DNA of 32,941 nucleotides from Gemmatimonadales bacterium (GTDB lineage: Bacteria > Gemmatimonadota > Gemmatimonadetes > Palauibacterales > Palauibacteraceae), in NCBI GenBank assembly GCA_009841005.1, contig VXMR01000060.1, positions 1 to 32,941 of the forward strand, written 5' to 3'. Positions 1-8,459 of the stretch are shown one piece after another; position 1 is the stretch's first letter, and each line of letters starts with the position of its first letter. The notes under the pieces were generated by a model. That model searched no databases, had not been told where the DNA came from, and saw nothing but the letters and a program-made list of their open reading frames with translations. Both the position numbers and the translations under genes were made by a program.

Positions 1-417
1 GTATTCCGCGCGGTTGAGGCGCTGGAAGGTCCGCGTCCCCGGGTTCGGGTTCGCACGCGCGGCCCCGTCCATGCGCGTCTCGAGTTCCTCGACGACTGCC
101 GTCAGCGTCGCCTCGTCCGGGCGCCGCACGCCGGGCGGCGGCATCATGCCTGCCCGGAGCTTCCGGATCATCTGCTCGGCGGTCTCGGGGTCGGCCTGCG
201 GCTCGGCGGCGTCGAACTCGAGGAAGGAGCGATTGCCCGCCCTGCGCGAGTCGTTGTGGCAGCGGGTGCACACCGTCTGGATGACCGAGTGCGCGAGCGT
301 GTCCGGGGCGGGCGCAACCGCAAGGGCGTGCGAGGGCGCACCCAGCGGTGCATCCTTGCCCGTGACGGCGAGATACAGCACCGCCGTTCCCAGAGCCGCG
401 ATCGCAAACTTCTTCAT
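1..417 (-). CDS. Cytochrome c / DUF1592-type periplasmic protein, N-terminal part (runs off the left edge)
   Basis: Only the first 139 codons lie in the window; the gene continues past base 1. The ATG at 415-417 has a GAGG about 7 bases upstream. The protein starts with a short basic, hydrophobic export signal (MKKFAIAALGTAVLYLAV). A single haem c site, CTRCH, follows at residues 50-54, and AGMMPPPGVRRPD at about 89-101 supplies a likely axial Met. The sequence then reaches FQRLNRAEY, which resembles the opening of the DUF1587/DUF1592 module found after such cytochrome domains in planctomycete-like and gemmatimonadete proteins. Those proteins are secreted, multi-domain and presumed redox-active, but their substrate is not established. 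The cytochrome call is seen directly; the DUF1592 assignment is inferred because that part is cut off. Confidence 0.8.
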   Translation of the reverse strand, partial: MKKFAIAALGTAVLYLAVTGKDAPLGAPSHALAVAPAPDTLAHSVIQTVCTRCHNDSRRAGNRSFLEFDAAEPQADPETAEQMIRKLRAGMMPPPGVRRPDEATLTAVVEELETRMDGAARANPNPGTRTFQRLNRAEY

Positions 418-574
418 GTGGACCTCACCGGCTGTCGCCCGAATGCAACCGGGCAAACACCGCGACGCGGCGCGGCGTTTGGACGCACGATCCCCTCCCC
501 GCATCCAGCCTGTGCAAGATAGGGATTATCAATGTCCGAACGCCAGTCGAACCGCGCCGGACCACCCGCCCGTC

Positions 575-1660
575 CTATTCGGGGGAGCCGCGGGACTCCA
601 GGTAGTCGCGACCGGCGGACATCAGGGCGACGAAGGCGTCCTCATCCCCCGCTTCGACGGCGTCTCGCACCCGCTCCGCCGCCGCCACGAGTTCCTTCAG
701 CGCGACGTCCCCGTACTCGTTCAGCGACTGAATCTCGAAGTACATGTGCGGGTTCTCGCCGGCCAGCGCGCGCGCCACGTCCAGCTGGGCTTCGAACGTC
801 GTGCTCGACACGTCCGCCAGACGCGGCGTCGTTTCGCCGGAGCGAGCCAGCGCCGTGAAGAAGGTGATGTTGAGGGCGTGCGAGAGCCCCAGCACGAACC
901 CCATGACGCGGTCGTGGCTCTCCAGGTCCATGCGCACCCGCGTCGCCATCGTCGAGGCGAAGAGCGCTTCCGCGCCTTCCGTCGCGTCGGCACGGCCCAC
1001 GTCCACGAAGATCACGTGTTCCCCTGAAAGGAGTTCGGTGTCGGGACCGAACATGGGATGGACGGAGGTGACGCGGACCCCGGCCTCCGCCAGCGCCATC
1101 AGACCGGAGCGCACCGGACTCTTGAGCGAACCGATATCGAACACGAGGCCCGGCGGTCCAATCTCCGCCAGCCGTTCGAGGATCTCGTTGGCGATGACCA
1201 TCGGCGTCGCCACGACGATCAGGTCGTGGTCCAGCGACGTCGTCGCCCAATCCGCGTGATCCCCCCCGTCAGGGTCGGCGTTCTCTACCTCGAACCCCTG
1301 GGAGGAGAGGAAGCGGACGAACCACTCGCCCATCTTCCCCGAGCCGCCGATGACGAGAGCGCGTTTCCCGCCTCCTCTGGCGGCCGCCGCCACGCTGCCC
1401 CGTTCCTGCACGGTGAGCGACGAACGGATCAGCGAAAGGACGAGGTCCTCGGCCAGGCGCGGCGGGAGGCCCAGGTCGCTCGCGGCGGCGCGGGCCCGCT
1501 CGATGACGACCTTTTCCTGCCGGTAATCGCGCGGGGGCGTCTGCGAGGCGCGCTTTCGCTCCCCGACCTTCGCGGAGACCGCCTGCCGCCGCGCTACGAG
1601 TTCGAGCAACTCGCGATCGATGCGCGCGAGTTCGTCTCTGAGTCGATCCAGGTTCGGCAC
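575..1660 (-). CDS. tyrA: Bifunctional chorismate mutase / prephenate dehydrogenase (T-protein)
   Basis: This enzyme would convert chorismate to prephenate and then to 4-hydroxyphenylpyruvate with NAD, in cytoplasmic tyrosine synthesis. Residues 1-85 are an AroQ-type chorismate mutase ([20 protein letters not shown], then [12 protein letters not shown]). Residues about 100-361 are the dehydrogenase, with the nucleotide loop [12 protein letters not shown] at about 103-114, and HPMFGPD at about 201-207 carrying the family's catalytic His. Length and domain order match E. coli TyrA (373 aa). I start at GTG 1658-1660, which has GGAG 7-10 bases upstream. The frame stays open to a GTG at 1708, but those codons lie inside an inverted-repeat element and have no ribosome site. 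The transporter gene lies upstream on the same strand, but the repeat element separates them. Confidence 0.93.
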   Translation of the reverse strand: MPNLDRLRDELARIDRELLELVARRQAVSAKVGERKRASQTPPRDYRQEKVVIERARAAASDLGLPPRLAEDLVLSLIRSSLTVQERGSVAAAARGGGKRALVIGGSGKMGEWFVRFLSSQGFEVENADPDGGDHADWATTSLDHDLIVVATPMVIANEILERLAEIGPPGLVFDIGSLKSPVRSGLMALAEAGVRVTSVHPMFGPDTELLSGEHVIFVDVGRADATEGAEALFASTMATRVRMDLESHDRVMGFVLGLSHALNITFFTALARSGETTPRLADVSSTTFEAQLDVARALAGENPHMYFEIQSLNEYGDVALKELVAAAERVRDAVEAGDEDAFVALMSAGRDYLESRGSPE

Positions 1661-1676
1661 GTCTCGCTCCGGAGTT

Positions 1677-1843
1677 CTAGTGTATTGTCGCAGGAATCTG
1701 CGAGTCACCGAGAGCGCCGGGGCGCCGGGTCCCGCAAGACGCTCCGACGAGTAATGGCAGCGCTATTGCGAGGAGGAGCAACGCAGCGGGGACGGATGCG
1801 GCGACGCTCGAATGGCCGCAGGATTCCTGCGACACTACACTAG
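1677..1843. repeat. 167-bp element with 26-bp terminal inverted repeats (MITE-like or long hairpin)
   Basis: The left end (1677-1702) and the reverse complement of the right end (1817-1843) both read CTAGTGTA, one variable base, then TGTCGCAGGAATC and TGCG. They differ by one substitution and one inserted C. Each end also holds a small palindrome around GCAGGAATCCTGC. The 114-bp interior is non-coding and has short GC-rich hairpins such as GCGCC-GG-GGCGC. Both outer ends read CTAG; the right CTA is the stop codon of the transporter gene, and the left end falls 17 bases before the tyrA start. This fits a transposase-less miniature element inserted between two genes. A strong intercistronic hairpin (terminator or processing site) is the alternative. 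No second copy was noticed in the window. Confidence 0.7.
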
Positions 1844-3186
1844 CCCGCGATCACGCGGATCGTCTGCCGCAGCGCGATCCAGCTCACGTACGCCAGCAGA
1901 GGCGGCGCCACGTAGCGAATCAGGAAGCGCGCCGTCGGGATCAGCCGCGCGAACCGGGGCGAAGCCCCGATCCGGAGTTCCTCCTCCGGCTGCTTCATCA
2001 CCCATCCGACGAGCACCGCGATGGCGAGTACGCCGAGCACCGTGAGGAGTTCCGCCGCCACCTGATCCATGATTCCCAGTGCACCGAGGGAGAGCGCCGG
2101 TGCGATCCCGATCGCCGCGATCAGGAAGCCCGACGTCAGCGTTGCCCGGCGGCGCGTCCAGCCCCGTTCGTCGATGAGGATCGAGGCCGCGACCTCCAGC
2201 AGGGAGACCGCCGAGGTGATCGCCGCCACGATCACGGCGACGAAGAACAGCGTACCCACGACCCGGCCCAGCGCCTCCATCTGCGCGAAGGCGCTCGGGA
2301 GCGAGATGAACAGGACGCCCAGCGTGCTCTCCCCCACGTCCTCCGAAAGCCCGAGTCCGAAGACGATCGGAAAGACGACGAGCCCCGCGACGAAGGCGAC
2401 GGAGAAGTCCGAGAGCGCGATCACGGCGCTTTCGCGGCCGAGGTTGGTGCGCTTCGAGAGATAGGAGGAATAGGTGACCATGATCCCCATCCCCACGCTC
2501 AGCGAATAGAAGGCATGGGCGGCCGCGCCCTGCAGCACGACGGGATCCAGCAGTTCGCTCAGCGAGGGAGAGAGGTAGAAGCGGTATCCCTCCGCCGCGC
2601 CCGGCAGCGTCGTGGCCCAGACCGCGAGGCCGATGAGGAGGAGGAAGAGGAGCGGCATGAGGAGCATGCTCGCGCGCTCGATCCCCTTGCGGACGCCGAA
2701 CACCACGATCCCCACCGTCGCGGCGATCGACGCCAGGTGGAAGACGACCGCCGAAGGTCCGGACGCGACCGACGCGTAGCGCCCGGCGGCATCGGCGTGG
2801 AATCCGGTGGTGAGCCCGTCGAGGGCGTAGCGCAGGGCCCAGCCCGTGATGACGGAAAGGTAGGCCATGATGACGGTCGACGTCACGAGGAAGATGAGCC
2901 CCGCCGCGGCCCAGCGCCTGCCGCCGATCGAGCGCAGGGCGCCGATGGCCGACCGGCGCGCGCGCCGCCCCACCGCGAACTCCGCCAGCATCATCGGCAC
3001 GCCGATGAGAAACGCCATGCAGACGTAGGCTACGAGGAAGGCCGCGCCGCCGCCCTCCGCCGTCTGATAGGGAAAGCGCCACATGTTGCCCAGCCCGACG
3101 GCGGACCCCACCGCCGCAAGCACGAAGCCGGCGCGGGTGCCGAAGCGCTCGCGCGCGGGTGTCGGGGTGTCGGGTGACCGGTTCAA
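1840..3186 (-). CDS. Sodium-dependent amino acid transporter, NSS/SNF family
   Basis: This inner-membrane Na+-coupled symporter belongs to the neurotransmitter:sodium symporter family (LeuT fold). The hallmark first helix is clear: RERFGTRAGFVLAAVGSAVG followed by LGNMWRFPYQ, containing the unwound Na+/substrate site. About 11 hydrophobic segments follow and the protein is about 450 aa, the usual bacterial size. Substrate cannot be read from sequence; bacterial members usually carry hydrophobic or aromatic amino acids, and the adjacent tyrA and divergent threonine dehydratase fit an amino-acid role. I chose TTG 3184-3186, which has GAGG about 9 bases upstream. GTG 3250-3252 is in frame but has no ribosome site, and its extra residues are proline- and arginine-rich. 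The stop codon lies inside the right end of the 1677-1843 repeat. Confidence 0.92.
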   Translation of the reverse strand: MNRSPDTPTPARERFGTRAGFVLAAVGSAVGLGNMWRFPYQTAEGGGAAFLVAYVCMAFLIGVPMMLAEFAVGRRARRSAIGALRSIGGRRWAAAGLIFLVTSTVIMAYLSVITGWALRYALDGLTTGFHADAAGRYASVASGPSAVVFHLASIAATVGIVVFGVRKGIERASMLLMPLLFLLLIGLAVWATTLPGAAEGYRFYLSPSLSELLDPVVLQGAAAHAFYSLSVGMGIMVTYSSYLSKRTNLGRESAVIALSDFSVAFVAGLVVFPIVFGLGLSEDVGESTLGVLFISLPSAFAQMEALGRVVGTLFFVAVIVAAITSAVSLLEVAASILIDERGWTRRRATLTSGFLIAAIGIAPALSLGALGIMDQVAAELLTVLGVLAIAVLVGWVMKQPEEELRIGASPRFARLIPTARFLIRYVAPPLLAYVSWIALRQTIRVIAG

Positions 3187-3391
3187 GTGGCGGATCCTCG
3201 GCTGGATGTCCGTGCGGGGAGGAGGCTTGAGTGTCGCCGACAAACGCCTCACGCCGCAAGGTGACGGTACTTCCCGGTTGCGTGTTCGGCTTCGGGTGGG
3301 GGATTATCGACTACGCTCGGGCGGTCCCGGGCGCAGCCACGGGCAAGGTGCCGCCCGCCGGCCCACCACCCACCCGAGAGAGACGGCCCGA

Positions 3392-4378
3392 GTGACGCCA
3401 CACGTCGAGATCCCCGGACTCACACTGACCCTCGAGGACTTCGAGCGCGCGCGGGAGCACGTCGCGCCGCACGTCTACCACACCCCCCTTCTCACGTCGC
3501 GCTCGCTGAGCGAGGCCTCCGGGTTCGACATCCGGCTCAAGGCCGAACTCTTCCAGCGCGGGGGTTCGTACAAGGTGCGGGGGCCGCTGAACGTGATGGC
3601 CCACATGGGCGAGGAGGAGAAGGCGCGGGGCATCATCTGCTCTTCCGCCGGGAACCACGCGCAGGGCGTCGCGCTGGCGGCCCGCCTGTACGGGATTCCC
3701 GCCGTCGTCGTGATGGCCGAGAACGCGACTCCGGCAAAGGTCGCGGCCACGGAGGGATACGGCGCGGAGGTCGTGCTTCACGGATCGATCTGGGACGAGG
3801 CGAACGAGCGGGCACTGGAACTCGTCGAGGAGCGCGGACTCACGTACGTGCACCCGTTCGACAACCCGCGGCTGATCGCGGGCCAGGGCACCCTCGGCCT
3901 CGAGATCCTCGAGGACTGGCCGGAGGTCGAGATCGTCGTCATCCCCATCGGGGGCGGCGGCCTCATCTCCGGCAATTCGATGGCGCTGAAGAGCGTGAAC
4001 CCCGATATCCGCGTGTTCGGCGTGGAATCATCGGGGGCGCCCGCCATGAAGCGCACGGTCGAGTCGGGGGAGATGATCACCCTCGAGACCGTGGATTGCG
4101 CGATCGACGGGCTCAAGGTGATGCGGGTGGGAGACAACACGGCGTCCGTCGTGAGCCGTTTCGTGGAGCGCGTCGTGACGCTTCCCGACGAGGACATCTT
4201 CGACGCCATGCTGTGGCTGATGACGCGGGCGAAGCTCGTGACCGAGGGCGCGGCCGCGGCGCCGGTCGCCGCCGTCCTGCACGGCCTCATCGACGCGCCG
4301 CAGGGGACGAAGGTCGCCTGTGTGCTGAGCGGCGGGAACCTCGACGTGGAACAGCTGCGGGGGCGGAGCTGGAACTGA
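3392..4378 (+). CDS. Threonine dehydratase / serine-threonine ammonia-lyase, short catabolic-type
   Basis: This PLP-dependent fold-type II enzyme deaminates L-threonine to 2-oxobutanoate (and often serine to pyruvate) in the cytoplasm. The Schiff-base lysine is K61 in LFQRGGSYKVRG. SSAGNHAQG (84-92) binds the substrate carboxylate, GGGGLISG (187-194) holds the PLP phosphate, and SGGN (313-316) contacts the pyridine ring. At 328 aa it ends right after the catalytic domain and lacks the C-terminal ACT/regulatory domain of biosynthetic IlvA, so it resembles TdcB or the short ammonia-lyases. Isoleucine feedback control through an ACT domain is therefore not expected. The start is GTG with only a weak upstream GAGAG; the frame is open further upstream but looks non-coding. 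It is divergent from the transporter and 11 bp before the DUF5916 gene. Confidence 0.9.
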   Translation: MTPHVEIPGLTLTLEDFERAREHVAPHVYHTPLLTSRSLSEASGFDIRLKAELFQRGGSYKVRGPLNVMAHMGEEEKARGIICSSAGNHAQGVALAARLYGIPAVVVMAENATPAKVAATEGYGAEVVLHGSIWDEANERALELVEERGLTYVHPFDNPRLIAGQGTLGLEILEDWPEVEIVVIPIGGGGLISGNSMALKSVNPDIRVFGVESSGAPAMKRTVESGEMITLETVDCAIDGLKVMRVGDNTASVVSRFVERVVTLPDEDIFDAMLWLMTRAKLVTEGAAAAPVAAVLHGLIDAPQGTKVACVLSGGNLDVEQLRGRSWN

Positions 4379-4389
4379 ACGGGGCGCCG

Positions 4390-6654
4390 GTGAGCAGTCC
4401 CCGCGCACCCGGCATCACAGCCGGAAGCGGCTTTCGCTTTGTTTGGCTCATCCTCCTGTTCGGCTCGCTGGCGCCGGCGGGCGCCATGGCACAGGAGCCG
4501 GGTCGCGAGGGACCCGCCCGGATCGCGGTGGAGTCGGCGCCGCGCCCGACGGCCGCGGCCCTGCGCACGGATGCGCCGCCCACCGTGGACGGCCGCCTCG
4601 ACGAGCCCGTCTGGCAGCAGGCTCAACCCCTGACCGGGTTCGTCCAGTCCCGTCCCGACACCGGGGCGCCCGCCACCGAGAACACCGTCGTCTATTTCGC
4701 GTACGACGACCGCGCCCTCTACATCGGCGCGATCTGCCACGACTCGGAGCCCGACCGCTACTTCATCTCCAGCCTGAAGCAGGACTTCAACAGCGGGTCA
4801 TCGGACGTCTTCGGCGTGGCGCTCGACACGTACCTCGACCGCCGCAACGGGTTCATGTTCCTCGTGAATCCCGGTGGGGCGCTCAAGGACGTCCAGCTCT
4901 TCGACGACAGCCGTTCCGAGAACCAGGCGTGGGAAGGCCCCATCCGCGTCGAGACGACCCGCGGCGACGAGGGCTGGACGGTGGAGATCGAGATCCCCTT
5001 CTCCACGCTCCGCTTCAATCCCTCGGAGGAGGACCAGACCTGGGGACTCCAGATCCTGCGGCGCATCCGGCGGAAGGCGGAGGATACGTTCTGGGCGCCG
5101 CTCGACCGGAGGGACCAGATCCACAAGATGTCGAAGGCGGGGACGCTGACCGGATTCCGGGGTGTGGGGCCGGGACTCAACCTGCGGGTGAAGCCCTACG
5201 CCCTCGCGCAGGACCAGACGGGGACGCTGATCGAGGAAGGGCGCGCCGGCACCCAGGCCGACATCGGGTTCGACGTGAAGTTCGGGGTGACGCCGGGGCT
5301 GACGCTGGACCTCACCTACAACACGGACTTCGCCCAGGTCGAGGTCGACCAGGAGCAGGTCAACCTGACCCGCTTCCCGCTCTTTTTCCCTGAGAAACGG
5401 GACTTCTTCGTCGAGAACTCCGGCACGTTCGCCTTCGGCGACCAGTCGGAGCGCAGCTACCGGACCGGCGTCTCGCTGCGCGACCTCACCCTCTTCCACT
5501 CGCGCCGCATCGGGCTCACGGGGAGGGGGGAGCCGATCCCCATCCTCGGCGGCGCGCGGCTCACGGGCCGGACGGCCGGGTTCGAGGTCGGCCTGATGAA
5601 CCTCCAGACCCGGTCCAGCCGCGGCCTCCCGGCTGAGAACTTCTCCGTCATGCGGGCGCGCCGGAGCGTGTTCGGGACGTCGGACGTGGGGGCGATCTTC
5701 ATCAACCGGGAGGCGACCGGCTCGGACATCGAAGGACACCCCGACTTCAACCGCAACGTGGGGTTCGATGCGAACCTGAGGCCGCTCCCGTCGCTGCTCC
5801 TCGCGCCGTTCCTCGCCTGGACCGACTCGCCGGATGCGGACGGGAACGCCCTTGCAGGCCGGATGTGGGTCGGCTGGCGCGACGAACTGTGGGACGTGTC
5901 CGCACTGTGGCGCCATGTGGGAGAGGACTTCAACCCGACGGTGGGCTTCGTGCGCCGGCGCGACATCCGCCAGAGCTACGCGACAGTGGGGCTCCACCCG
6001 CGGCCGCCGCTGCCCGGCGTGCAGGAGGTCAATCCCTGGGTCGAGCTCGACTACATCCAGGATCTCGAGTCCATCCTCGTGACGCGGAGGCGGACGGCGG
6101 GGTTCGGGATCTCGTTCCTGAACGGGAGCGGGCTCACGCTGGACTACACGGACCGATTCGAACTCCTGCGGGAGCCCTTCCGGGTCTCGAGGGACGCGAC
6201 GATTCCGACCGGCCGCTACGACTTCGGTTCGGGCTCGGTGCAGTACCGGTCGGCGCCGGGCCGGGCGCTGACGGGGTTCGTTCGCGTCGAGCGCGGCGGG
6301 TTCTTCGATGGGACGCTGACGTCGCTGTCGGGCGGCCTCATGTGGCGGCCGAGCCATCACCTCTCCGTCGATCTCTCGGCGAACCACAACGACATCTCGC
6401 TCCCGGACGGGGCGTTCACGGCGGACGTCTTCGGGGGTCGGGTCGACTACGGCCTCTCGACGAAGGTCTTCGCGAGCGCCTTCGTCCAGTACAATGCGGC
6501 CGAGGACCAGTTCGTCACGAACGTGCGCTTCAACTACCTGTATTCGCCGCTCAGCGACATCTTCCTCGTCTACACCGAGCGCCGGGACCTGGACGCCGGC
6601 ATGACGGTCGAGCGCGTCCTCGCCGCGAAAGTGTCGAAGTCCATCGGCTTCTGA
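4390..6654 (+). CDS. DUF5916 outer-membrane barrel with N-terminal CBM9-like domain
   Basis: The 754-aa protein begins with an export signal (FRFVWLILLFGSLAPAGAMAQ). Residues about 50-235 resemble the carbohydrate-binding family 9-like domain (TVDGRLDEPVWQQA; VEIEIPFSTLRFNP). The rest is a DUF5916 region with alternating strands, including the conserved stretch TDFAQVEVDQEQVNLTRFPL, then FFPEKRDFFVENS, and it ends in a terminal aromatic (SIGF), as expected of an outer-membrane beta barrel. Members are frequent in Bacteroidota and Gemmatimonadota; the substrate is unknown and glycan or peptide uptake is only a guess. I start at GTG 4390-4392, with GGGG a few bases upstream. It follows the threonine dehydratase by 11 bp, so the two may share a transcript although no functional link is obvious. 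Confidence 0.87.
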   Translation: MSSPRAPGITAGSGFRFVWLILLFGSLAPAGAMAQEPGREGPARIAVESAPRPTAAALRTDAPPTVDGRLDEPVWQQAQPLTGFVQSRPDTGAPATENTVVYFAYDDRALYIGAICHDSEPDRYFISSLKQDFNSGSSDVFGVALDTYLDRRNGFMFLVNPGGALKDVQLFDDSRSENQAWEGPIRVETTRGDEGWTVEIEIPFSTLRFNPSEEDQTWGLQILRRIRRKAEDTFWAPLDRRDQIHKMSKAGTLTGFRGVGPGLNLRVKPYALAQDQTGTLIEEGRAGTQADIGFDVKFGVTPGLTLDLTYNTDFAQVEVDQEQVNLTRFPLFFPEKRDFFVENSGTFAFGDQSERSYRTGVSLRDLTLFHSRRIGLTGRGEPIPILGGARLTGRTAGFEVGLMNLQTRSSRGLPAENFSVMRARRSVFGTSDVGAIFINREATGSDIEGHPDFNRNVGFDANLRPLPSLLLAPFLAWTDSPDADGNALAGRMWVGWRDELWDVSALWRHVGEDFNPTVGFVRRRDIRQSYATVGLHPRPPLPGVQEVNPWVELDYIQDLESILVTRRRTAGFGISFLNGSGLTLDYTDRFELLREPFRVSRDATIPTGRYDFGSGSVQYRSAPGRALTGFVRVERGGFFDGTLTSLSGGLMWRPSHHLSVDLSANHNDISLPDGAFTADVFGGRVDYGLSTKVFASAFVQYNAAEDQFVTNVRFNYLYSPLSDIFLVYTERRDLDAGMTVERVLAAKVSKSIGF

Positions 6655-6656
6655 CG

Positions 6657-6701
6657 TTGCGTGGCCCTCGCAGATTAGACTAGTATCAGTCTGGTCTGAC
6701 T
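6657..6701 (+). promoter_or_regulatory. Promoter and overlapping palindromes of the Phd/VapC-type operon
   Basis: A possible promoter is TTGCGT (6657-6662), an 18-bp spacer and TAGTAT (6681-6686). Two palindromes share an arm over and just after the -10: AGACT-N6-AGTCT (6677-6692) and AGTC-N6-GACT (6688-6701). Toxin-antitoxin operons of this kind usually repress themselves by antitoxin binding at such sites. The palindromes are seen; the -35 is weak and the regulatory role is inferred. Confidence 0.5.
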
Positions 6702-6731
6702 ATTTCTTTTCGAATTCGATTCAGGAGGAAC

Positions 6732-6974
6732 ATGCCGGACATCGGCGCCTTTGAAGCGAAGACACACCTGCCCCGCCTCCTGCGCCGCGTGCAGACGGGG
6801 GAGCGTTTCGTCATCACGAGGCACGGCCGTCCCGTCGCGGAGTTGATCCCCTTCCGCACGACCGACCCCGACAAGGTTCAGGCCGCGATCGACGACCTGA
6901 AGGCGTTCCAGGCGACACACAGTCTCGGCGGGCTCTCAGTTCGGGACATGATTGAGGAAGGTCGCAGGCATTGA
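6732..6974 (+). CDS. Antitoxin, Phd/YefM family
   Basis: This 80-aa protein would neutralise the toxin encoded directly after it and repress the operon. The N-terminal part (MPDIGAFEAKTHLPRLLRRV, then GERFVITRHGRPVAELIPF) is the typical Phd/YefM fold: a short strand, the helix with K-T-H-L, then the ITRHGRPVAEL strand pair. The C-terminal half (DDLKAFQATHSLGGLSVRDM) is the variable toxin-binding tail, which wraps the PIN toxin in related pairs. An AGGAGGA sits 3-4 bases before the ATG. Its stop overlaps the toxin start (TTGA, 6971-6974), so the two are translationally coupled with the antitoxin first, the usual order. Confidence 0.92.
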   Translation: MPDIGAFEAKTHLPRLLRRVQTGERFVITRHGRPVAELIPFRTTDPDKVQAAIDDLKAFQATHSLGGLSVRDMIEEGRRH

Positions 6975-7387
6975 CGTTCGTGCTCGACTGTTCCGTCACG
7001 ATGGCCTGGGTGTTCCCGGACGAGGCAACCGAGGAGACGGCTCGGCTCCGGGATGCCCTGACGGAAGGACGAGCGTTCGTTCCGTCCCTGTGGCCGATCG
7101 AGGTCGCGAACGTGCTGCTCGTCGCTACGCGCCGAGGGCGGATCGCGGAGAGCGACTGGCCGCGGATCTGGCGAAACCTGGAAGCTCTGCCGCTCACGAT
7201 CGATCCCGTTTCCACGTCCCGCATCCGGGGACCGGTGCTCGGAGTCGCCCACGCGCACGGGCTCTCCGTCTACGACTCCATGTATCTGGAACTGGCCATC
7301 CGGATGCGGTTACCGCTTGCCACGCTGGATCGGGCGCTCGGGGAAGCGGCACGAACGGCGGGACTGGAGGTGCCGACCGCAACGTAG
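6971..7387 (+). CDS. vapC: Toxin, VapC-type PIN-domain ribonuclease
   Basis: This 138-aa PIN-domain protein is expected to be a Mg2+-dependent RNase that cleaves specific RNAs (tRNA or rRNA in studied VapCs) when freed from its antitoxin. The four acidic residues of the active site are present: D6 (FVLDCSV), E44 (PIEVANVLL), D102 (SVYDSMYLELA) and D120 (ATLDRAL), so it looks catalytically intact. The start is TTG 6971-6973, overlapping the antitoxin stop; a GTG at 6980 is a less likely alternative. Pairing of a PIN toxin with a Phd/YefM antitoxin is a known combination. The RNA target cannot be predicted from sequence. Confidence 0.92.
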   Translation: MTFVLDCSVTMAWVFPDEATEETARLRDALTEGRAFVPSLWPIEVANVLLVATRRGRIAESDWPRIWRNLEALPLTIDPVSTSRIRGPVLGVAHAHGLSVYDSMYLELAIRMRLPLATLDRALGEAARTAGLEVPTAT

Positions 7388-7409
7388 CCGGATTCGGAGA
7401 GGCTCCGGC
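7387..7409. terminator. Weak hairpin between convergent genes
   Basis: GCCGGA (7387-7392) and TCCGGC (7404-7409) form a 6-bp stem with an 11-base loop directly at the toxin stop, and TCCCGCGGGA, a perfect palindrome, follows. It lies in the 54-bp gap between the convergent toxin and SDR genes. There is no T tract on either strand, so an intrinsic terminator is only a possibility. Confidence 0.25.
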
Positions 7410-7441
7410 GCGTTCCCGCGGGACGTGGCTAGGGGGATCCG

Positions 7442-8449
7442 CTACTCGTGGCGCTCCAGCCAGGCGCGGAGGTGGTCGGCCTCCTCGCTGGCGGACGGGT
7501 CGAGTTCCGCCTGGTGGAGCCGGCTGCGAACGACGAAGACATCCATCTCGTCCGGCGGTGTGTCCCGTTCGAGGATGCCTCTCACCTTTCCCAGGAAGAA
7601 CGTGCCCCAGTCGGGCTGGCGGCCGTCGATATCGGTGAAGCCGTACTCCTTCGCGAGGCCCCAACTCGAGAACAGTCCGCCGCTCTTTGCCGCGACGTCC
7701 GGGTCGGCGGCGAGCGCGGCGATCGCGCGGCCGACGTAGCACCGCGTCTCGGACTCGGCGAAGTACTCGTCCTTCTCGATCGCCTCGCGCCAATCCGCCT
7801 CGGTGACTCCGAAGTGGTCGAGCACCGCCTCTGAGCGCAGGAATCCGGGAGTGATCGCGAGCGCCGTGACGCCGTGCGGGTGGAGGTCGGCAGCCATGGC
7901 GTAGGCGAGCCGGACGACCGCGTTCTTCGCCAGGTCGTAGAACAGGTTGCCGCGGTAGCCGAACGTGTCGCCGTCGGTCACCTCGACGATGAGGCCGGCG
8001 TTGCGCTCGACCATCAGCGGAGCGCCGTGCCGGCTCGTGATGATGTGCGTGTGGACGGCGCGTTCCAGCATCTGCTCACCCTGCGCGATGGCGAGTTCCC
8101 AGAAGGGCTTCCCCCACTCCGTCAGCGCGTCGCCGCCCCAGATGTCGTTCACGAGGACATCGAGCCGGCCCGCCTCGGCGCGCACGCGGGCGAAGAGTTG
8201 CTCGACTTCGGACTCGACCGTGTGGTCGGCGCGGACGGCGATGCCCCGGCCGCCTTCCGCCGTGACCATCGCCGCCGTTTCCTCCACCGTCTCCGGCCGT
8301 CCGGGCGTGGCGGGCCGGCCCCGTACGCTGCGGCCGGTGCAGTAGACGGTGGCGCCCGCCTCGCCGAGCATGCGGGCGATGCCGCGCCCGGCGCCGCGCG
8401 TCGCGCCGGCGACGACGGCCACACGGTCCTTCAGCGGACGATCCGGCAT
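7442..8449 (-). CDS. Short-chain dehydrogenase/reductase, DHRS1-like
   Basis: A 335-aa NAD(P)-dependent oxidoreductase of the classical SDR fold. The cofactor loop is GATRGAGRG (15-23), followed by the strand VYCTGRS. NDIWGG (101-106) replaces the common NNAG, and YDLAK (171-175) is the YxxxK catalytic pair. The residue 13 before the Tyr, normally Ser, is Thr158 (VEVTDGD), which can in principle serve but is unusual. TPGFLRSE after the active site is a family signature. Length and the C-terminal extension resemble DHRS1-type SDRs rather than the 250-aa core. The substrate is unknown. It begins 10 bp after the stop of the repeat protein and probably belongs to the amidohydrolase operon. Confidence 0.88.
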   Translation of the reverse strand: MPDRPLKDRVAVVAGATRGAGRGIARMLGEAGATVYCTGRSVRGRPATPGRPETVEETAAMVTAEGGRGIAVRADHTVESEVEQLFARVRAEAGRLDVLVNDIWGGDALTEWGKPFWELAIAQGEQMLERAVHTHIITSRHGAPLMVERNAGLIVEVTDGDTFGYRGNLFYDLAKNAVVRLAYAMAADLHPHGVTALAITPGFLRSEAVLDHFGVTEADWREAIEKDEYFAESETRCYVGRAIAALAADPDVAAKSGGLFSSWGLAKEYGFTDIDGRQPDWGTFFLGKVRGILERDTPPDEMDVFVVRSRLHQAELDPSASEEADHLRAWLERHE

Positions 8450-8459
8450 CCCGCCTGTC

